Part shown: positions 24,549-34,355 of the stretch, one piece after another | Position numbering within the stretch: the first letter of the stretch is position 1 | Layout of the letters: each line of letters opens with the position of its first letter | NCBI RefSeq assembly: GCF_003934285.1 | Contig: NZ_RQWJ01000002.1 | Span: 744,001 to 808,000 of the forward strand | From: Brevundimonas fluminis | Lineage (GTDB): Bacteria > Pseudomonadota > Alphaproteobacteria > Caulobacterales > Caulobacteraceae | DNA: 64,000 nucleotides | Reading direction: 5' to 3' | Program-made: the position numbers and the translations under genes | The notes under the pieces: model-generated | Told to the model about the DNA's origin: nothing | The model's database searches: none | The model's input: only the letters and a program-made list of their open reading frames with translations

Positions 24549-25222
24549 GGGCCCTCGGCGCCCCGCCCGGACTGACCGTGCGCGGCCTCGCCAAGGCTTG
24601 GCCCAGGGCGGCGCGTCCGGTGTTCGCCGACCTCGACTTCGACCTGGCCCGCGCGGGACGGCTCGCGGTCCTCGGACGCAACGGCCAGGGCAAGTCGACC
24701 CTGATCCGCATCCTCGGCGGCGCCTGGACGCCCACGCGCGGCACGGTCGCCTGGCGCATGCGCCCGTCATGGCCGATCGGCTTCGGCGGGGGCTTCCAGG
24801 GCAGCCTTTCCGGGCTGGACAACGTCCGCTTCCTGTCGCGCCTCTACGACCGGCCCTTCGAGCGGACGCTGGAGCGCGTCGAGGACTTCGCCGAACTGGG
24901 CGCCGAGGCCATGAAGCGGCCGGTCAAGCATTGGTCCGACGGCATGCGCGCCCGCCTCGCCTTCGGCCTGTCGCTGGCGGTCGAGTTCGACTGCTACCTG
25001 ATCGACGAGGTCGTGGCCGTCGGCGACGCCCGCTTCCAGGAAAAGTGCCGTGTGGAGCTGTTCGATCGCCGCGCCGACCGCGCCTTCGTCATGGCCTCCC
25101 ACGACGACCGGCTCATCCGCGACCACTGCGACCGCGCCCTGGTGATCGAGGGCGGCAAGGGCCGGGTGTTCGAGGACGTGGGCGAGGCGCTGGACGTCTA
25201 CGCCTGGCTGAGGGCGGCGTGA
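24545..25222 (+). CDS. Polysaccharide-export ABC transporter ATPase (KpsT/Wzt-like)
   Basis: 225 aa. Walker A GRNGQGKST, Q-loop region GFGGGFQGSLSGLDNVRFLS, a KpsT-type degenerate signature WSDGMRARLAFGLSLA, Walker B CYLIDEVVAVGDARF and H-loop FVMASHDDR. No C-terminal carbohydrate-binding domain, so export is of the short KpsT kind. Overlaps the glycosyltransferase start (GTGA). Confidence 0.95.
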   Translation: MRALGAPPGLTVRGLAKAWPRAARPVFADLDFDLARAGRLAVLGRNGQGKSTLIRILGGAWTPTRGTVAWRMRPSWPIGFGGGFQGSLSGLDNVRFLSRLYDRPFERTLERVEDFAELGAEAMKRPVKHWSDGMRARLAFGLSLAVEFDCYLIDEVVAVGDARFQEKCRVELFDRRADRAFVMASHDDRLIRDHCDRALVIEGGKGRVFEDVGEALDVYAWLRAA

Positions 25223-27570
25223 GCGAGGCGCTGGCCGAACGCGTCGCCGCCGCCGACGCGGCCCGCGACGCGCGGGACTGGACGCGCGCCGCCCGGCTCT
25301 ACGCCGAGGCCCTCGAGCTCGACCCGACGCGCGACGACCTCTGGGTGCAGCAGGGCCATGCCCTGAAGGAATCCGGACGCCGCGACGCGGCGGAATCGGC
25401 CTATCGGCGGGCGCTCGCCCTCCGCCCCACCGTGGGCGACAGCTGGATGCAGCTGGGGCACCTGATGTCGCTTCAGGACCGGATCGACGAGGCGGCCGAA
25501 GCCTATGCCCGGGCCGCGTCACTGGACCGGTCGCTGTCGGACGCCGTCGGGGGTCTGAGAGGGGCGCTGGCGCGCGGCGCGGTCGTGCCGGACGACCTGC
25601 GGCGCGAGGCCGCCCGGGCCGTCCGTCCACCGTCGCGGCGAACGCGGCTGTTCTCGGCCGACGCCGCGGCCCTGTCCGGCGCGTTTCAGGAAGCGCTCGA
25701 CGCCCTCGGCGACGACGCCCCCCGCGACGCCGTCGAGGCGGTTCGGGCCGGGCTGGAGGCCCTGCCCCGTTTGGCGCCGTCCCGGGCCGAGGGACCGATC
25801 GCCGTCTTCGACGTATCGGACCTGATCGGCTACTTCGCCCATTCGCGCCTGCCCACGGGCATCCAGAGGGTGCAGATCGAGGTCCTGTCCGCGCTGCTGA
25901 ACGACCGGCGCACGGAGCCGCGTACCCGGGTCTGCGCCTTCGACGAAACCCGCGACGACTGGGTCGGGGTCCCGCCGGACATGTTCCTGGACATCGCCGA
26001 GGCCGCTCTCGGCGGCGGCGACCTGACCGAACCCGGCTGGCGCATGCGGCTCGCGGCTTTGCGCACCGAGCTGGCCCTCGCGCCCGCGCTGGACTTCCCG
26101 ACGGGCGCCTGGCTGATCAACCTCGGCACCTCCTGGTGGCTGCAGAACTACTTCCTCAAGGTCCGCGAGGCCCAGCGCCGGTTCGGCGTGCGCTACGTGC
26201 CCTTCGTCCACGACATGATCCCGGTGATGGCGCCCGAGCACTGCGTCCAGCCGCTGGTGCGGGATTTCGTCAGCTGGGCGCTGGGCGTCTTCGCCCATGC
26301 CGACGCCTTCCTGACCAATTCCGAAGCCTCGCGCGCCGACCTGCTGGCCGTGGCCCGCCGGCTGGGCGTGGAGGTCCCGCCCGATCGGGTGCGCGCCGTC
26401 CGGCTGGACGCCGACTTCCGCAAGCCGGGTCAGGAGGGGGGAGATTCGGTTCTTGAGCGGCACGGCCTGACGCCCGGCGGCTTCATGCTGTTCGTGTCCA
26501 CGATCGAGTCGCGAAAGAACCACGTCGAGGCGCTGGCCGCCCTCCAGCGTATGCTGGCGGCCCACGGCCCTTCGAGGACGCCGAAGCTGGTCTGCGTCGG
26601 CGGCAAGGGCTGGCTGAACGACGCCGTGTTCGCCCGCCTGCGGTCCGATCCCGCGCTGGCCCGACACGTGCTCATCCTGTCGGGCGTGCCGGACGCCGGG
26701 CTGGACCATCTGTACCGGACCTGCCGCTTCACCCTCTACCCCAGCCTCTATGAGGGCTGGGGCCTGCCGGTCACGGAATCCCTCAGCCACGGCAAGGTCG
26801 TCCTCGCGTCGAACCGCTCCTCGGTGCCCGAGGCGGGCGGCGACCTGGCGGTCTATTTCCAGCCCGGCGACCTCGACGGCCTGACCGAGGCGATGGAGCG
26901 TCTGAGCTTCGACGACGGGTGGCGCGGGTTGCTGGAGCGCCGCATCCGCGAGCGGTTCCGTCCGCGCCCGTGGAGCGAGCTGGGCCGGGACATGCTGGCG
27001 GCGATCGACGACTGGGCCGCCGCCGGAGCGGCGTCGCCGCGGGAATGGCCGCTTGCCGTGCCGGGCCGGCTTCACCGTCTGTCGAGGTCGCTGGCGCTCG
27101 GGATCGGGCCCGGCGACAGCGCCGACGAGATCTTCCGCGACGGCCCCGGCTGGGCTGCGCCCGAGGCGTGGGGATGCCGGGCGCTGGCCAGCGGCGCCGA
27201 TCTGGTCTTCCGCCTCGGCCTGCCGAAGGGCACGCCGCTGCGGGTGCATCTGGGCCTGCACGCGCCGGGGGAGGGACGGGCGTACGGCGTCCGGCTGGAC
27301 CACTGCGCCGCCACGACGGGTCACGTCCTGGCCGATGCGGTGAGATGGGTCGTGCTGGACGCCGTCGCGCCCGGACCCGATGGCCCGATCCGTCTGCGCC
27401 TGACCGCCGCCCCGGACGGCCGCGATCCGCATCGAGGAGAACGCGTCGAGATCGGCGTGATCGGATTCATGGTCTGCGCCGCCGACGACCTCACGGCCCG
27501 CGCCGATTTCCAGGCCGGAATCGCTTCGGGCGGCTGGGGTCTCCAGCCGCCCGAAGGTCGTCTCGCCTGA
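25219..27570 (+). CDS. Glycosyltransferase (GT4) with N-terminal TPR domain and extra C-terminal domain
   Basis: 783 aa. GTG start overlapping the ATPase stop (the frame stays open further upstream, but that part is the ATPase in another frame). Residues 1-110 contain three TPR-like repeats (AARDARDWTRAARLYAEALE, DLWVQQGHALKESGRRDAAE, SWMQLGHLMSLQDRIDEAAE). The GT-B catalytic core spans about residues 195-600, with GYFAHSRLPTGIQRVQIEVL, VPFVHDMIPV, FLTNSEASRADLL, FVSTIESRKNHVEAL and the donor site YPSLYEGWGLPVTESLSHG. The last 180 residues look like a beta-sandwich of unknown type. Probably builds or caps the polysaccharide exported by its neighbours (inferred). Confidence 0.9.
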   Translation: MSEALAERVAAADAARDARDWTRAARLYAEALELDPTRDDLWVQQGHALKESGRRDAAESAYRRALALRPTVGDSWMQLGHLMSLQDRIDEAAEAYARAASLDRSLSDAVGGLRGALARGAVVPDDLRREAARAVRPPSRRTRLFSADAAALSGAFQEALDALGDDAPRDAVEAVRAGLEALPRLAPSRAEGPIAVFDVSDLIGYFAHSRLPTGIQRVQIEVLSALLNDRRTEPRTRVCAFDETRDDWVGVPPDMFLDIAEAALGGGDLTEPGWRMRLAALRTELALAPALDFPTGAWLINLGTSWWLQNYFLKVREAQRRFGVRYVPFVHDMIPVMAPEHCVQPLVRDFVSWALGVFAHADAFLTNSEASRADLLAVARRLGVEVPPDRVRAVRLDADFRKPGQEGGDSVLERHGLTPGGFMLFVSTIESRKNHVEALAALQRMLAAHGPSRTPKLVCVGGKGWLNDAVFARLRSDPALARHVLILSGVPDAGLDHLYRTCRFTLYPSLYEGWGLPVTESLSHGKVVLASNRSSVPEAGGDLAVYFQPGDLDGLTEAMERLSFDDGWRGLLERRIRERFRPRPWSELGRDMLAAIDDWAAAGAASPREWPLAVPGRLHRLSRSLALGIGPGDSADEIFRDGPGWAAPEAWGCRALASGADLVFRLGLPKGTPLRVHLGLHAPGEGRAYGVRLDHCAATTGHVLADAVRWVVLDAVAPGPDGPIRLRLTAAPDGRDPHRGERVEIGVIGFMVCAADDLTARADFQAGIASGGWGLQPPEGRLA

Positions 27571-27579
27571 CCTGACCCC

Positions 27580-30500
27580 TTACTGGAAGGCGTCGTGGGT
27601 CGGCAGCTGGTGCCAGCTGTCCTCGACGTCGAGGGCGGCGGGCTTCAGCGGGTCGGGGGTGAGGGCGGCCATCGCCTCTTCCAGCGCCAGCTCGGCGGGC
27701 GAGGCCGCGAACAGGGCGTCGAGGTCCAGACCGGTCTCGGCCGGCAGGATCTGCGCGCCGGCGTCCTTCGGCGTCACCGGCAGGAAGTCGTCGGCGGCGA
27801 AGACCGGCAGCTCGCGCGCCACGTCGCCGTCCAGACGGGCCGACAGCCCGGCCCACTCCCGACCGGCGTCGGCCGCCGGCATCGGCAGGAAGGCGTCGTC
27901 GTCCAGACCCGGCAGGACCTGCGGTCCGGCGTCCTTGGCGGAGACCGCCGCGTCGTCCGGCAGGCCCGGCAGCACCTGGGCGCCGTCCTCCTTCGATCCG
28001 GCGTCGGCCTCCAGCCCCGGCAGGATCTGCGGGCCGGCGTCCCTGGACCCCGAGGCCTCCGGATCGGCCGGCACGGTCTGCGGTCCGGCCCCGTCGTCCT
28101 TGCCGTCGTCGTCCAGACCCGGCAGCACCTGCGGCCCGGCCTCGTCGTGGACGATCTTCGCGCCGGTCTCGACCGGGGCCGGGGCGGCGGCCTGCAGCGA
28201 GACGCCGCCGACCAGGTTGGGCAGGTACAGGGCGCGGTGCTCGGCCGATTCCGACACCTCGGCCAGCATCTGGGCGCGGGTGATGGTCCCGGCGTTCAGC
28301 CCGGCCGTGTAGGCCGCCAGGCCGCCGGCGTCGGCGGCGCGGTTCAGGGCCGCCTGATAGACCGCCTCGACGAACTGGGCGTTGGACAGGCCGCCGTAGC
28401 GGGCCTGCCCCTCGGCCGAGGCGAGGAAGGCCGTGGCCACGTCCAGCAGGGTCGCCCCCCCGGCCATCGACGCCCGCCAGGTGACCAGGCCGTTCTCGTC
28501 CGGCAGGCGGTCGAACACGGTGTCGAACAACCGCGCCAGGCTCTCGGTCACGGCGTCGCCGACCCACAGGCCGGCCGACAGGGTCGACCAGGTCGCCGTG
28601 CGGCTCTCGGCCGACTCGGCGATCACCAGCATCAGGGCCTGACGGGTGTTGCCCGCGTTCAGATAGGCCAGCCAGTCGTTGATCTCGGCGTTGGACGGCT
28701 GACGGTCGAAGGCGTTCTGGTACAGCCGCTGGACGTACTGGACGTCGGTCAGGGTCCCGAAGCGGCTGACGAACTCGTCCGAGGTCAGGAAGCGCCGGGC
28801 CATCTCCGCCATCGACACCCCGCCCTCCAGCGCGTCCAGCTGGACGTGGAAGCCCTCCGCGTCCGGGGCCCGGTCGAAGGCCGCCGAATACAGCCGCATC
28901 AGCTGCGCCGCCTGGCTGTCGGCGTTGAACGTGGTCAGGCCGTCGACGAAGGCCGCCGCCTCGATCCCCGTCAGCGTGTCCGTCCCGCCCTCGCGGCCGC
29001 CCGCCACCGTCGTGGAGTTGACCGTCGCATAGCCCTTCCGCGCCCCGGCGTAGCCCGACACGTCGTAGCCGTCGCCGCCGATGATCGCGTCGTTGCCGCC
29101 GCGGCCGGTCAGGACGTCGTTGCCCGCGCCGCCGTTCAGCGTGTTGGCTCCGGCATCCCCGCGCATGACGTCGTTGGCGGTGCCGCCGATCACGGCTTCA
29201 ACGCCGGACACGGTGGAGGCCGTGCCGCCGATGCTGATCGTGCCGGCCGCCAGATCGACGATCACGGCGCCCGCTCCGGTGGCGTTCAGGGTGTCGAAGC
29301 CGCCGCCGCCGTTGAAGACGTCGGAGCCGCCCCCGCCCGTCAGGTTGTCGTTGCCCTCGCCGCCGTTCAGCACGTCCGCGCCGACGCCGCCGACGAGGGA
29401 GTCGTCGCCGTCGTCGCCGTTCAGGGTCGAGCCGCGCAGGGTGATCGGGACGGGCGTCTGGCTCGGCACCGAGACGTGGATCGTGTAGGTCGCGCCCGCC
29501 GGCGGAGCGCCGGTCACCAGGGTGCCGCCGCTGCCGGAGACCCAGCGCGAGATCGAGATGTAGAAGGTCCCGGATTCGGTGGCCGTGTAGGTGATGGCGG
29601 AGTCGGTCGAGGCGCCGCCGTCGACGTCGGCGCCCGCCGCGTCGTCGTTGGTGACGAGCACCGTCTGGCTGGGGCCATAAAGCCTCAGCACGGTGTCGAA
29701 GCCCGCGCCGTCCACGTCGATGACGATCTGGTCGCCCGCCGTCACGGTGAAGGCGTAGAACTCCTGGGCGCCGTGCGACGTCCCGCGGATCGTCGAGTGG
29801 GGCACCGTCGTCGCGTTGCGGATGTCGGCGTTGCTCTGCAGGTCGAAGGTTCCGTTCAGGTCGACCGCCTCGAAGAAGGAGCCGTTGGCCGTGCCCTGGC
29901 CCTTCACCACGTCGTCGGCCGCCGACTCCGCCGGCGCGCCCGCGATCAGGGTGTCCGCGCCGCCGCCGCCGTTCAGCGTGTCGATGCCGCCGTTCCCGCG
30001 CAGGACGTTGGCGTTCCCGTCGCCGGTCAGCACGTCGTTGTAGGTGGAACCCTGAACGTCCTCGATGCCTGACAGGGTGTCGTTCCCGGCCGCGCCGCTC
30101 GCCGTCCCGGTCGCCAGGTTGACGGTCACGCCGCCCGAGGCGAGGCGATAGTCGGCCGTGTCGCGCCCGTTGCCGCCGTTCAGCGCGTCGTTGCCGAGGC
30201 CGCCGTCGAGAACGTCGTCGCCCTCGCCGCCGTTCAGCGTGTCGTTGCCAGAACCGCCGTTCAGGACGTCGTCGCCGCCCAGGCCGTTGATGGTGTCGTT
30301 GCCGGCCAGACCGCCCAGGTTGTCGGCGAACTCCGTGCCGTTCATCGTGTCGTCGGTCGGATCGCCGGCCACGGTCAGCCCGCCCGTCGGAGCGGCCGCG
30401 ATGGTCTGGTCGGCGAATTGCAGGAACTCGACGTTGGTGATCGTGTCCGTGCCGTCCGGCCCCGTCACCGTGCCGATCTGGCCGTTCCAGGTGATGGTGT

Positions 30501-31791
30501 ACTGGCTGCGGTTGCCGCTGAACACGACCGTGTCCGAACCCAGGCCGCCGTCGATGACGTCGTTGCCGGCCCCGCCCGTGATCCGGTTGTTGGCCGAGTT
30601 GCCGCGGATCTGGTCGGCGCCGTCGCCGCCGATCGCGTTCTCGATCACCGCGCCCATGGCGATCGCCACGTTGCCCACCAGAGCGCCGACGCTGGAGAAG
30701 GCGCCCTGCCTCAGGTCGATGACCTGGTTCTGGGCGTAGCCGGAGAAGTCGAAGGTGTCGATGCCGCCCGCATCCCACACCGCGAAGATCAGCAGGCTGG
30801 CGCCCGAGGTCGCGCTGAACCAGCTGCGGTCGGCGGTGGAGTTGAAGCCGTAGACGGTGTCGCCGGTCCGCGTCGTCATGTTGGCGCCGTACAGGCGCTG
30901 GGCCGCGGCGATGTCGTCCAGCAGCGGCACGGCCGAGTAGTATTGCTGGTTGCCCACGCGGTAGCTGGCGCCCGTGAGCGTCTCGGAGAAGTAGCTCATC
31001 AGCGAATACTGACGGCTGTCCTCGAAATAGACCGCGTGCTGGGCGTAGGTGATGCTGACGCCGGGCCCCGCGTTGTAGGCGGCCGGGTGGCTCAGGCCGA
31101 TGGCGTGGCCGATCTCGTGCGTGAGCACCTGAAGGCCGTACTGCAGCGCGATCGGGGTCGCGTTGTAGCCGAGGCTGTTGTTCACCCAGACGTCGCCCTG
31201 GACCGCGCCGGGCAGCGCCGCGGCGACGGAACCGGCCGATCCCGGCAGATAGGCGAAGGCGGCCGCGCCTTCGGCGCCGTCCGCATAGTTGCCGAACAGG
31301 ATCGTGGCGTTGTTCGAATACTCGCTGGCCGCGTCCTGAACGCGGTTGAACACGATGTTCGCAACGTCGGACCAGGACTGCAGCGCGGCCAGCGTCGCCG
31401 CGATCTGGGTCGCGTTGAAGGTGCTGAAGCCCGTCGTGCCCTCGGGCATCGTCGTCGGCGCGGTGCTGCGGAACGCGAACGTGACGGTGACGGGCTGGCC
31501 GATGCCGGCCGCCCAGGTCAGGTTCGATCGCGTGATCTGGGCCCCCGCGTCGGCCGGCGAAAGCGAGGGCTTGCCGTTCGGGCCCGTGCCGCCGCGGTCG
31601 TCGGCGTTGATGATCGCTCCCTGAGACCCGTCCTCGGCCGCTTCCGCCACGCCATGGAACCGGCCGCATCCGGCGCACAGGCCATAGCTGGAAATGGCGC
31701 CGAACAGGTCGGGCGACGCGTCGCCGCCTCCCTCCACGAACGGACCGCTGCGAACGGAGGCCTCGCGGCCCGAGGAGAAGGCGTCGAACAT
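27580..31791 (-). CDS. Giant secreted M10 (serralysin-like) protease with RTX, PPC and DUF4214 domains
   Basis: 1403 aa from the ATG at 31791 (a GTG 60 bases upstream is in frame). The metzincin site HEIGHAIGLSH is at about 225-235 with Met-turn SLMSYFS near 262. RTX nonapeptides (GGxGxDxx) occur at about 415-435, 487-560, 600-630 and 790-920. A PPC-type beta domain (about 670-777, EFYAFTVTAGDQIVIDV) interrupts them. Three to four DUF4214 repeats (about 960-1183; YSAAFDRAPDAEGFHVQLDA, YQNAFDRQPSNAEINDWLAY, FDTVFDRLPDENGLVTW, YQAALNRAADAGGLAAY) precede a tail with six DAGPQVLPG-like repeats. No Sec signal, so type I secretion is expected; no T1SS genes lie nearby. Confidence 0.93.
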   Translation of the reverse strand: MFDAFSSGREASVRSGPFVEGGGDASPDLFGAISSYGLCAGCGRFHGVAEAAEDGSQGAIINADDRGGTGPNGKPSLSPADAGAQITRSNLTWAAGIGQPVTVTFAFRSTAPTTMPEGTTGFSTFNATQIAATLAALQSWSDVANIVFNRVQDAASEYSNNATILFGNYADGAEGAAAFAYLPGSAGSVAAALPGAVQGDVWVNNSLGYNATPIALQYGLQVLTHEIGHAIGLSHPAAYNAGPGVSITYAQHAVYFEDSRQYSLMSYFSETLTGASYRVGNQQYYSAVPLLDDIAAAQRLYGANMTTRTGDTVYGFNSTADRSWFSATSGASLLIFAVWDAGGIDTFDFSGYAQNQVIDLRQGAFSSVGALVGNVAIAMGAVIENAIGGDGADQIRGNSANNRITGGAGNDVIDGGLGSDTVVFSGNRSQYTITWNGQIGTVTGPDGTDTITNVEFLQFADQTIAAAPTGGLTVAGDPTDDTMNGTEFADNLGGLAGNDTINGLGGDDVLNGGSGNDTLNGGEGDDVLDGGLGNDALNGGNGRDTADYRLASGGVTVNLATGTASGAAGNDTLSGIEDVQGSTYNDVLTGDGNANVLRGNGGIDTLNGGGGADTLIAGAPAESAADDVVKGQGTANGSFFEAVDLNGTFDLQSNADIRNATTVPHSTIRGTSHGAQEFYAFTVTAGDQIVIDVDGAGFDTVLRLYGPSQTVLVTNDDAAGADVDGGASTDSAITYTATESGTFYISISRWVSGSGGTLVTGAPPAGATYTIHVSVPSQTPVPITLRGSTLNGDDGDDSLVGGVGADVLNGGEGNDNLTGGGGSDVFNGGGGFDTLNATGAGAVIVDLAAGTISIGGTASTVSGVEAVIGGTANDVMRGDAGANTLNGGAGNDVLTGRGGNDAIIGGDGYDVSGYAGARKGYATVNSTTVAGGREGGTDTLTGIEAAAFVDGLTTFNADSQAAQLMRLYSAAFDRAPDAEGFHVQLDALEGGVSMAEMARRFLTSDEFVSRFGTLTDVQYVQRLYQNAFDRQPSNAEINDWLAYLNAGNTRQALMLVIAESAESRTATWSTLSAGLWVGDAVTESLARLFDTVFDRLPDENGLVTWRASMAGGATLLDVATAFLASAEGQARYGGLSNAQFVEAVYQAALNRAADAGGLAAYTAGLNAGTITRAQMLAEVSESAEHRALYLPNLVGGVSLQAAAPAPVETGAKIVHDEAGPQVLPGLDDDGKDDGAGPQTVPADPEASGSRDAGPQILPGLEADAGSKEDGAQVLPGLPDDAAVSAKDAGPQVLPGLDDDAFLPMPAADAGREWAGLSARLDGDVARELPVFAADDFLPVTPKDAGAQILPAETGLDLDALFAASPAELALEEAMAALTPDPLKPAALDVEDSWHQLPTHDAFQ
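27750..28170 (-). repeat. Six degenerate copies of a DAGPQVLPGLDDD-type repeat in the RTX protease tail
   Basis: Read on the minus strand, copies occur about every 16-20 codons for five units and once more downstream: AGPQVLPGLDDD, AGPQTVPAD, AGPQILPGLEAD, GAQVLPGLPDD, AGPQVLPGLDDD and AGAQILPAE. The DNA copies are similar enough to suggest recent tandem duplication. Confidence 0.85.
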
Positions 31792-31911
31792 GGTGACCCA
31801 CCCGGCATGATTACGTCTGGCGAACACCGTATCCCAGATGGACGGAACCACAAGCGCAGCGGTTGTCGCGCGCCGCCTTCCTAAGGCCGCGCCGGTCCGC
31901 TATGGGCGCGC

Positions 31912-32838
31912 ATGGACGAGATCGAACGCCAGTCTGAAGAGCGCGGCTGGGCCACGGCCAGGACCCTGGCCGAGGCCTTGCCCTACATCCAGGTCTATGA
32001 CCGGGAGACCGTGGTCATCAAATACGGCGGACACGCCATGGGCGACTCCGCCGTGGCCAGGCAGTTCGCCGCCGACGTGGTGCTGCTCAAGCTGATGGGC
32101 GTGAACCCGGTCGTGGTCCACGGCGGCGGACCCCAGATCAGCGCTATGCTGGACAAGGCGGGCGTCCGGTCGGCCTTCGTCGACGGTCTGCGCGTCACCG
32201 ACGCCGACACCATGCAGGTGGCCGAGATGGTCCTGTCCGGCGCCGTCAACAAGGAGATCGCCCACTGGATCACCGTGGCCGGCAAGGAGGCCGACGTGCG
32301 CGGCATCGGCCTGTCGGGCAAGGACGCGGGGCTGCTGACCGTCGAGAAGACCCGCAGGACCAAGCGGGATCCCGACAGCATGATCGAGCACGAGGTCGAC
32401 CTGGGCTTCGTCGGCGAACCGACCAGGGTCGACGCCAAACTGCTGACCCGGCTGCTGGAATCCGACGCCGACTGGGTCCCCGTCGTGGCCCCGATCGGCG
32501 TGGCGGAAGACGGCCTGACCTACAACGTCAACGCGGACACCGTCGCGGGCGCCCTGGCCGGCGAGTTGAAGGCCAAGCGCATGCTTCTGCTCACCGACGT
32601 GCCCGGCGTGAAGGGCGCGGACGGGCAGATCATCCGCCAGATGACGCTGGGCGAGGCGTCGCGGCTGATCGAGGACGGCGTCGCCACCGGCGGAATGATC
32701 CCCAAGCTGCAGACCGCCATGGCCGCCGTGCGCGCCGGGGTCGAGGCGGTGGTCATCCTCGACGGTCGTCGGCCCCACGCCATGCTGGTCGAACTGTTCA
32801 CCGAGACCGGCGCCGGCACCCTGGTGAAGGCGGGATGA
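31912..32838 (+). CDS. argB: Acetylglutamate kinase
   Basis: 308 aa. Phosphorylates N-acetylglutamate in arginine synthesis. Motifs: [12 protein letters not shown] (nucleotide and N-acetyl binding), [61 protein letters not shown] and [17 protein letters not shown]. About 14 residues longer at the N-terminus than E. coli-type forms, as in arginine-sensitive enzymes whose N-terminal helix mediates hexamer formation. Overlaps the HAD gene start by 4 bp. Confidence 0.98.
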   Translation: MDEIERQSEERGWATARTLAEALPYIQVYDRETVVIKYGGHAMGDSAVARQFAADVVLLKLMGVNPVVVHGGGPQISAMLDKAGVRSAFVDGLRVTDADTMQVAEMVLSGAVNKEIAHWITVAGKEADVRGIGLSGKDAGLLTVEKTRRTKRDPDSMIEHEVDLGFVGEPTRVDAKLLTRLLESDADWVPVVAPIGVAEDGLTYNVNADTVAGALAGELKAKRMLLLTDVPGVKGADGQIIRQMTLGEASRLIEDGVATGGMIPKLQTAMAAVRAGVEAVVILDGRRPHAMLVELFTETGAGTLVKAG

Positions 32839-33494
32839 GCGACCTGCGGCACGTCACGTCGTGGGTCTTCGACATGGACGACTGCCTCTACCCTCGCGCG
32901 CAGGGCGTGATGCGGCTGGTGCAGGAGCGGATCAACGCCTTCATGATGGCCGCCGTCGGCCTGCCGAAGGACGAGGCCCGCGCCCTGCAGCTCCAGTTCC
33001 TGAACGAGCACGGCACGACCCTGGCCGGACTGATGGCCAACTACGCCGTCGATCCCGCCGCCTTCCTGCACGACGTCCACGACGTGCCGCTGGATTCGCT
33101 GGAGCCCAATCCCGAACTCGCCGACCTGCTGGGCCGTCTGCCCGGCCGCAAGTTCGTGCTGACCAACGGCGCGCGCATGCACGCCGATCGGGTTCTGGCC
33201 CGGATCGGCGTGGCGGGCCGCTTCGACGGCGTCTGGTGCATCGAGGACATGGACCTGGTGCCCAAGCCTGCGCCCGCCACCTTCCGCCGGTTTCTGGATC
33301 GCTACGACGTCGACCCGCACGCGGCCGCGTTTTTCGAGGACACGCCGCGCAACCTGATGCCGGCCAAGGCGCTGGGCATGGCCACCGTCCTGATCGGCGA
33401 CGGCCACGGGCACGAGATCGGCGACTGGGTCGATCACCGCGCCGACGACCTGACCGACTTCCTTCGTCCGCTCGCTCTCAGAGACGCCGCATGA
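32835..33494 (+). CDS. HAD-superfamily pyrimidine 5'-nucleotidase (SDT1-like)
   Basis: 219 aa. Motif [11 protein letters not shown], motif II LTNG, a conserved Lys in VPKPAPATF and motif [12 protein letters not shown] fit pyrimidine 5'-nucleotidase YjjG/Sdt1 proteins, which remove phosphate from UMP or CMP-like nucleotides (family knowledge). It sits between argB and dapD with ATGA overlaps on both sides, an arrangement widespread in alphaproteobacteria. Confidence 0.93.
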   Translation: MSDLRHVTSWVFDMDDCLYPRAQGVMRLVQERINAFMMAAVGLPKDEARALQLQFLNEHGTTLAGLMANYAVDPAAFLHDVHDVPLDSLEPNPELADLLGRLPGRKFVLTNGARMHADRVLARIGVAGRFDGVWCIEDMDLVPKPAPATFRRFLDRYDVDPHAAAFFEDTPRNLMPAKALGMATVLIGDGHGHEIGDWVDHRADDLTDFLRPLALRDAA

Positions 33495-34342
33495 CCGACC
33501 ATCTGGAAACCGTGATCGAAGCCGCCTGGGAGGACCGGGCCGACGTCTCGGCCGCGACGCACGGCGAGGTGCGCGACGCGGTCGATCAGGCGCTGGAGAT
33601 GCTGGATTCCGGCCGCGCCCGCGTCGCCTCGCGCGGCGCCGACGGGACCTGGACCACGCATCAGTGGCTGAAGAAGGCGGTGCTGCTGTCCTTCCGCCTG
33701 AACGAGAACGCCCTGATGCGCGCCGGCGATCGCGGCCCCAACAGCGGCGCGCCGGGGATCGGCCCCTACTGGGACAAGGTGCCCAACAAGTTCGGCGACA
33801 TGACCCCGACGGAGTTCCAGCACGCCGGATTCCGCGCCGTTCCGGGCGCGATCGTCCGCAAGGGCGCGCACATCGCGAAGAACGTGGTCCTGATGCCCAG
33901 CTTCGTGAACATCGGCGCCTTCGTGGACGAAGGTTCCATGGTCGACGCCTGGGCGACGGTCGGCTCGTGCGCCCAGATCGGGAAGAACGTCCATCTGTCC
34001 GGCGGCGCGGGCATCGGCGGCGTGCTGGAGCCGCTGCAGGCCAACCCGACCATCATCGAGGACGGCTGCTTCATCGGCGCTCGCGCCGAGGTGGCCGAGG
34101 GCGTCATCGTGCGCGAGGGCGCGGTCCTGGCCATGGGCGTCTATCTGTCGGGATCGACGAAGATCGTCGACCGCGCGACCGGCGAGGTCTTCCGCGGCGA
34201 GGTGCCGGCGTATTCCGTCGTCGTGCCGGGCGCCTTGCCGGACCCCAACGGCGGGCCGAGCCTCTACTGCGCCGTCATCGTCAAGCGCGTCGACGCCCAG
34301 ACCCGCGCCAAGACCGGGGTCAACGAACTGCTGCGCGACTGA
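33491..34342 (+). CDS. dapD: 2,3,4,5-Tetrahydropyridine-2,6-dicarboxylate N-succinyltransferase
   Basis: 283 aa. Succinylates tetrahydrodipicolinate in the succinylase branch of lysine/diaminopimelate synthesis. The left-handed beta-helix hexapeptide repeats are visible ([60 protein letters not shown]) with catalytic-region [10 protein letters not shown]. The C-terminal [19 protein letters not shown] is also diagnostic. The stop is 13 bp from the convergent fba stop. Confidence 0.98.
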   Translation: MTDHLETVIEAAWEDRADVSAATHGEVRDAVDQALEMLDSGRARVASRGADGTWTTHQWLKKAVLLSFRLNENALMRAGDRGPNSGAPGIGPYWDKVPNKFGDMTPTEFQHAGFRAVPGAIVRKGAHIAKNVVLMPSFVNIGAFVDEGSMVDAWATVGSCAQIGKNVHLSGGAGIGGVLEPLQANPTIIEDGCFIGARAEVAEGVIVREGAVLAMGVYLSGSTKIVDRATGEVFRGEVPAYSVVVPGALPDPNGGPSLYCAVIVKRVDAQTRAKTGVNELLRD

Positions 34343-34355
34343 CCCCGGCGGCGGC

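Noticed and set aside
24598-27570. A 990-aa glycosyltransferase beginning far upstream
   Set aside because: The upstream open frame overlaps the ABC ATPase in another frame; the coding content and GTGA junction place the start at 25219.
27750-28170. CRISPR-like array
   Set aside because: The repeats are in frame, degenerate and translate to a protein motif; no fixed-length spacers.
31791-31851. GTG start 60 bases upstream for the RTX protease
   Set aside because: It adds residues with no signal or family support; the ATG at 31791 is preferred although the upstream start cannot be excluded.
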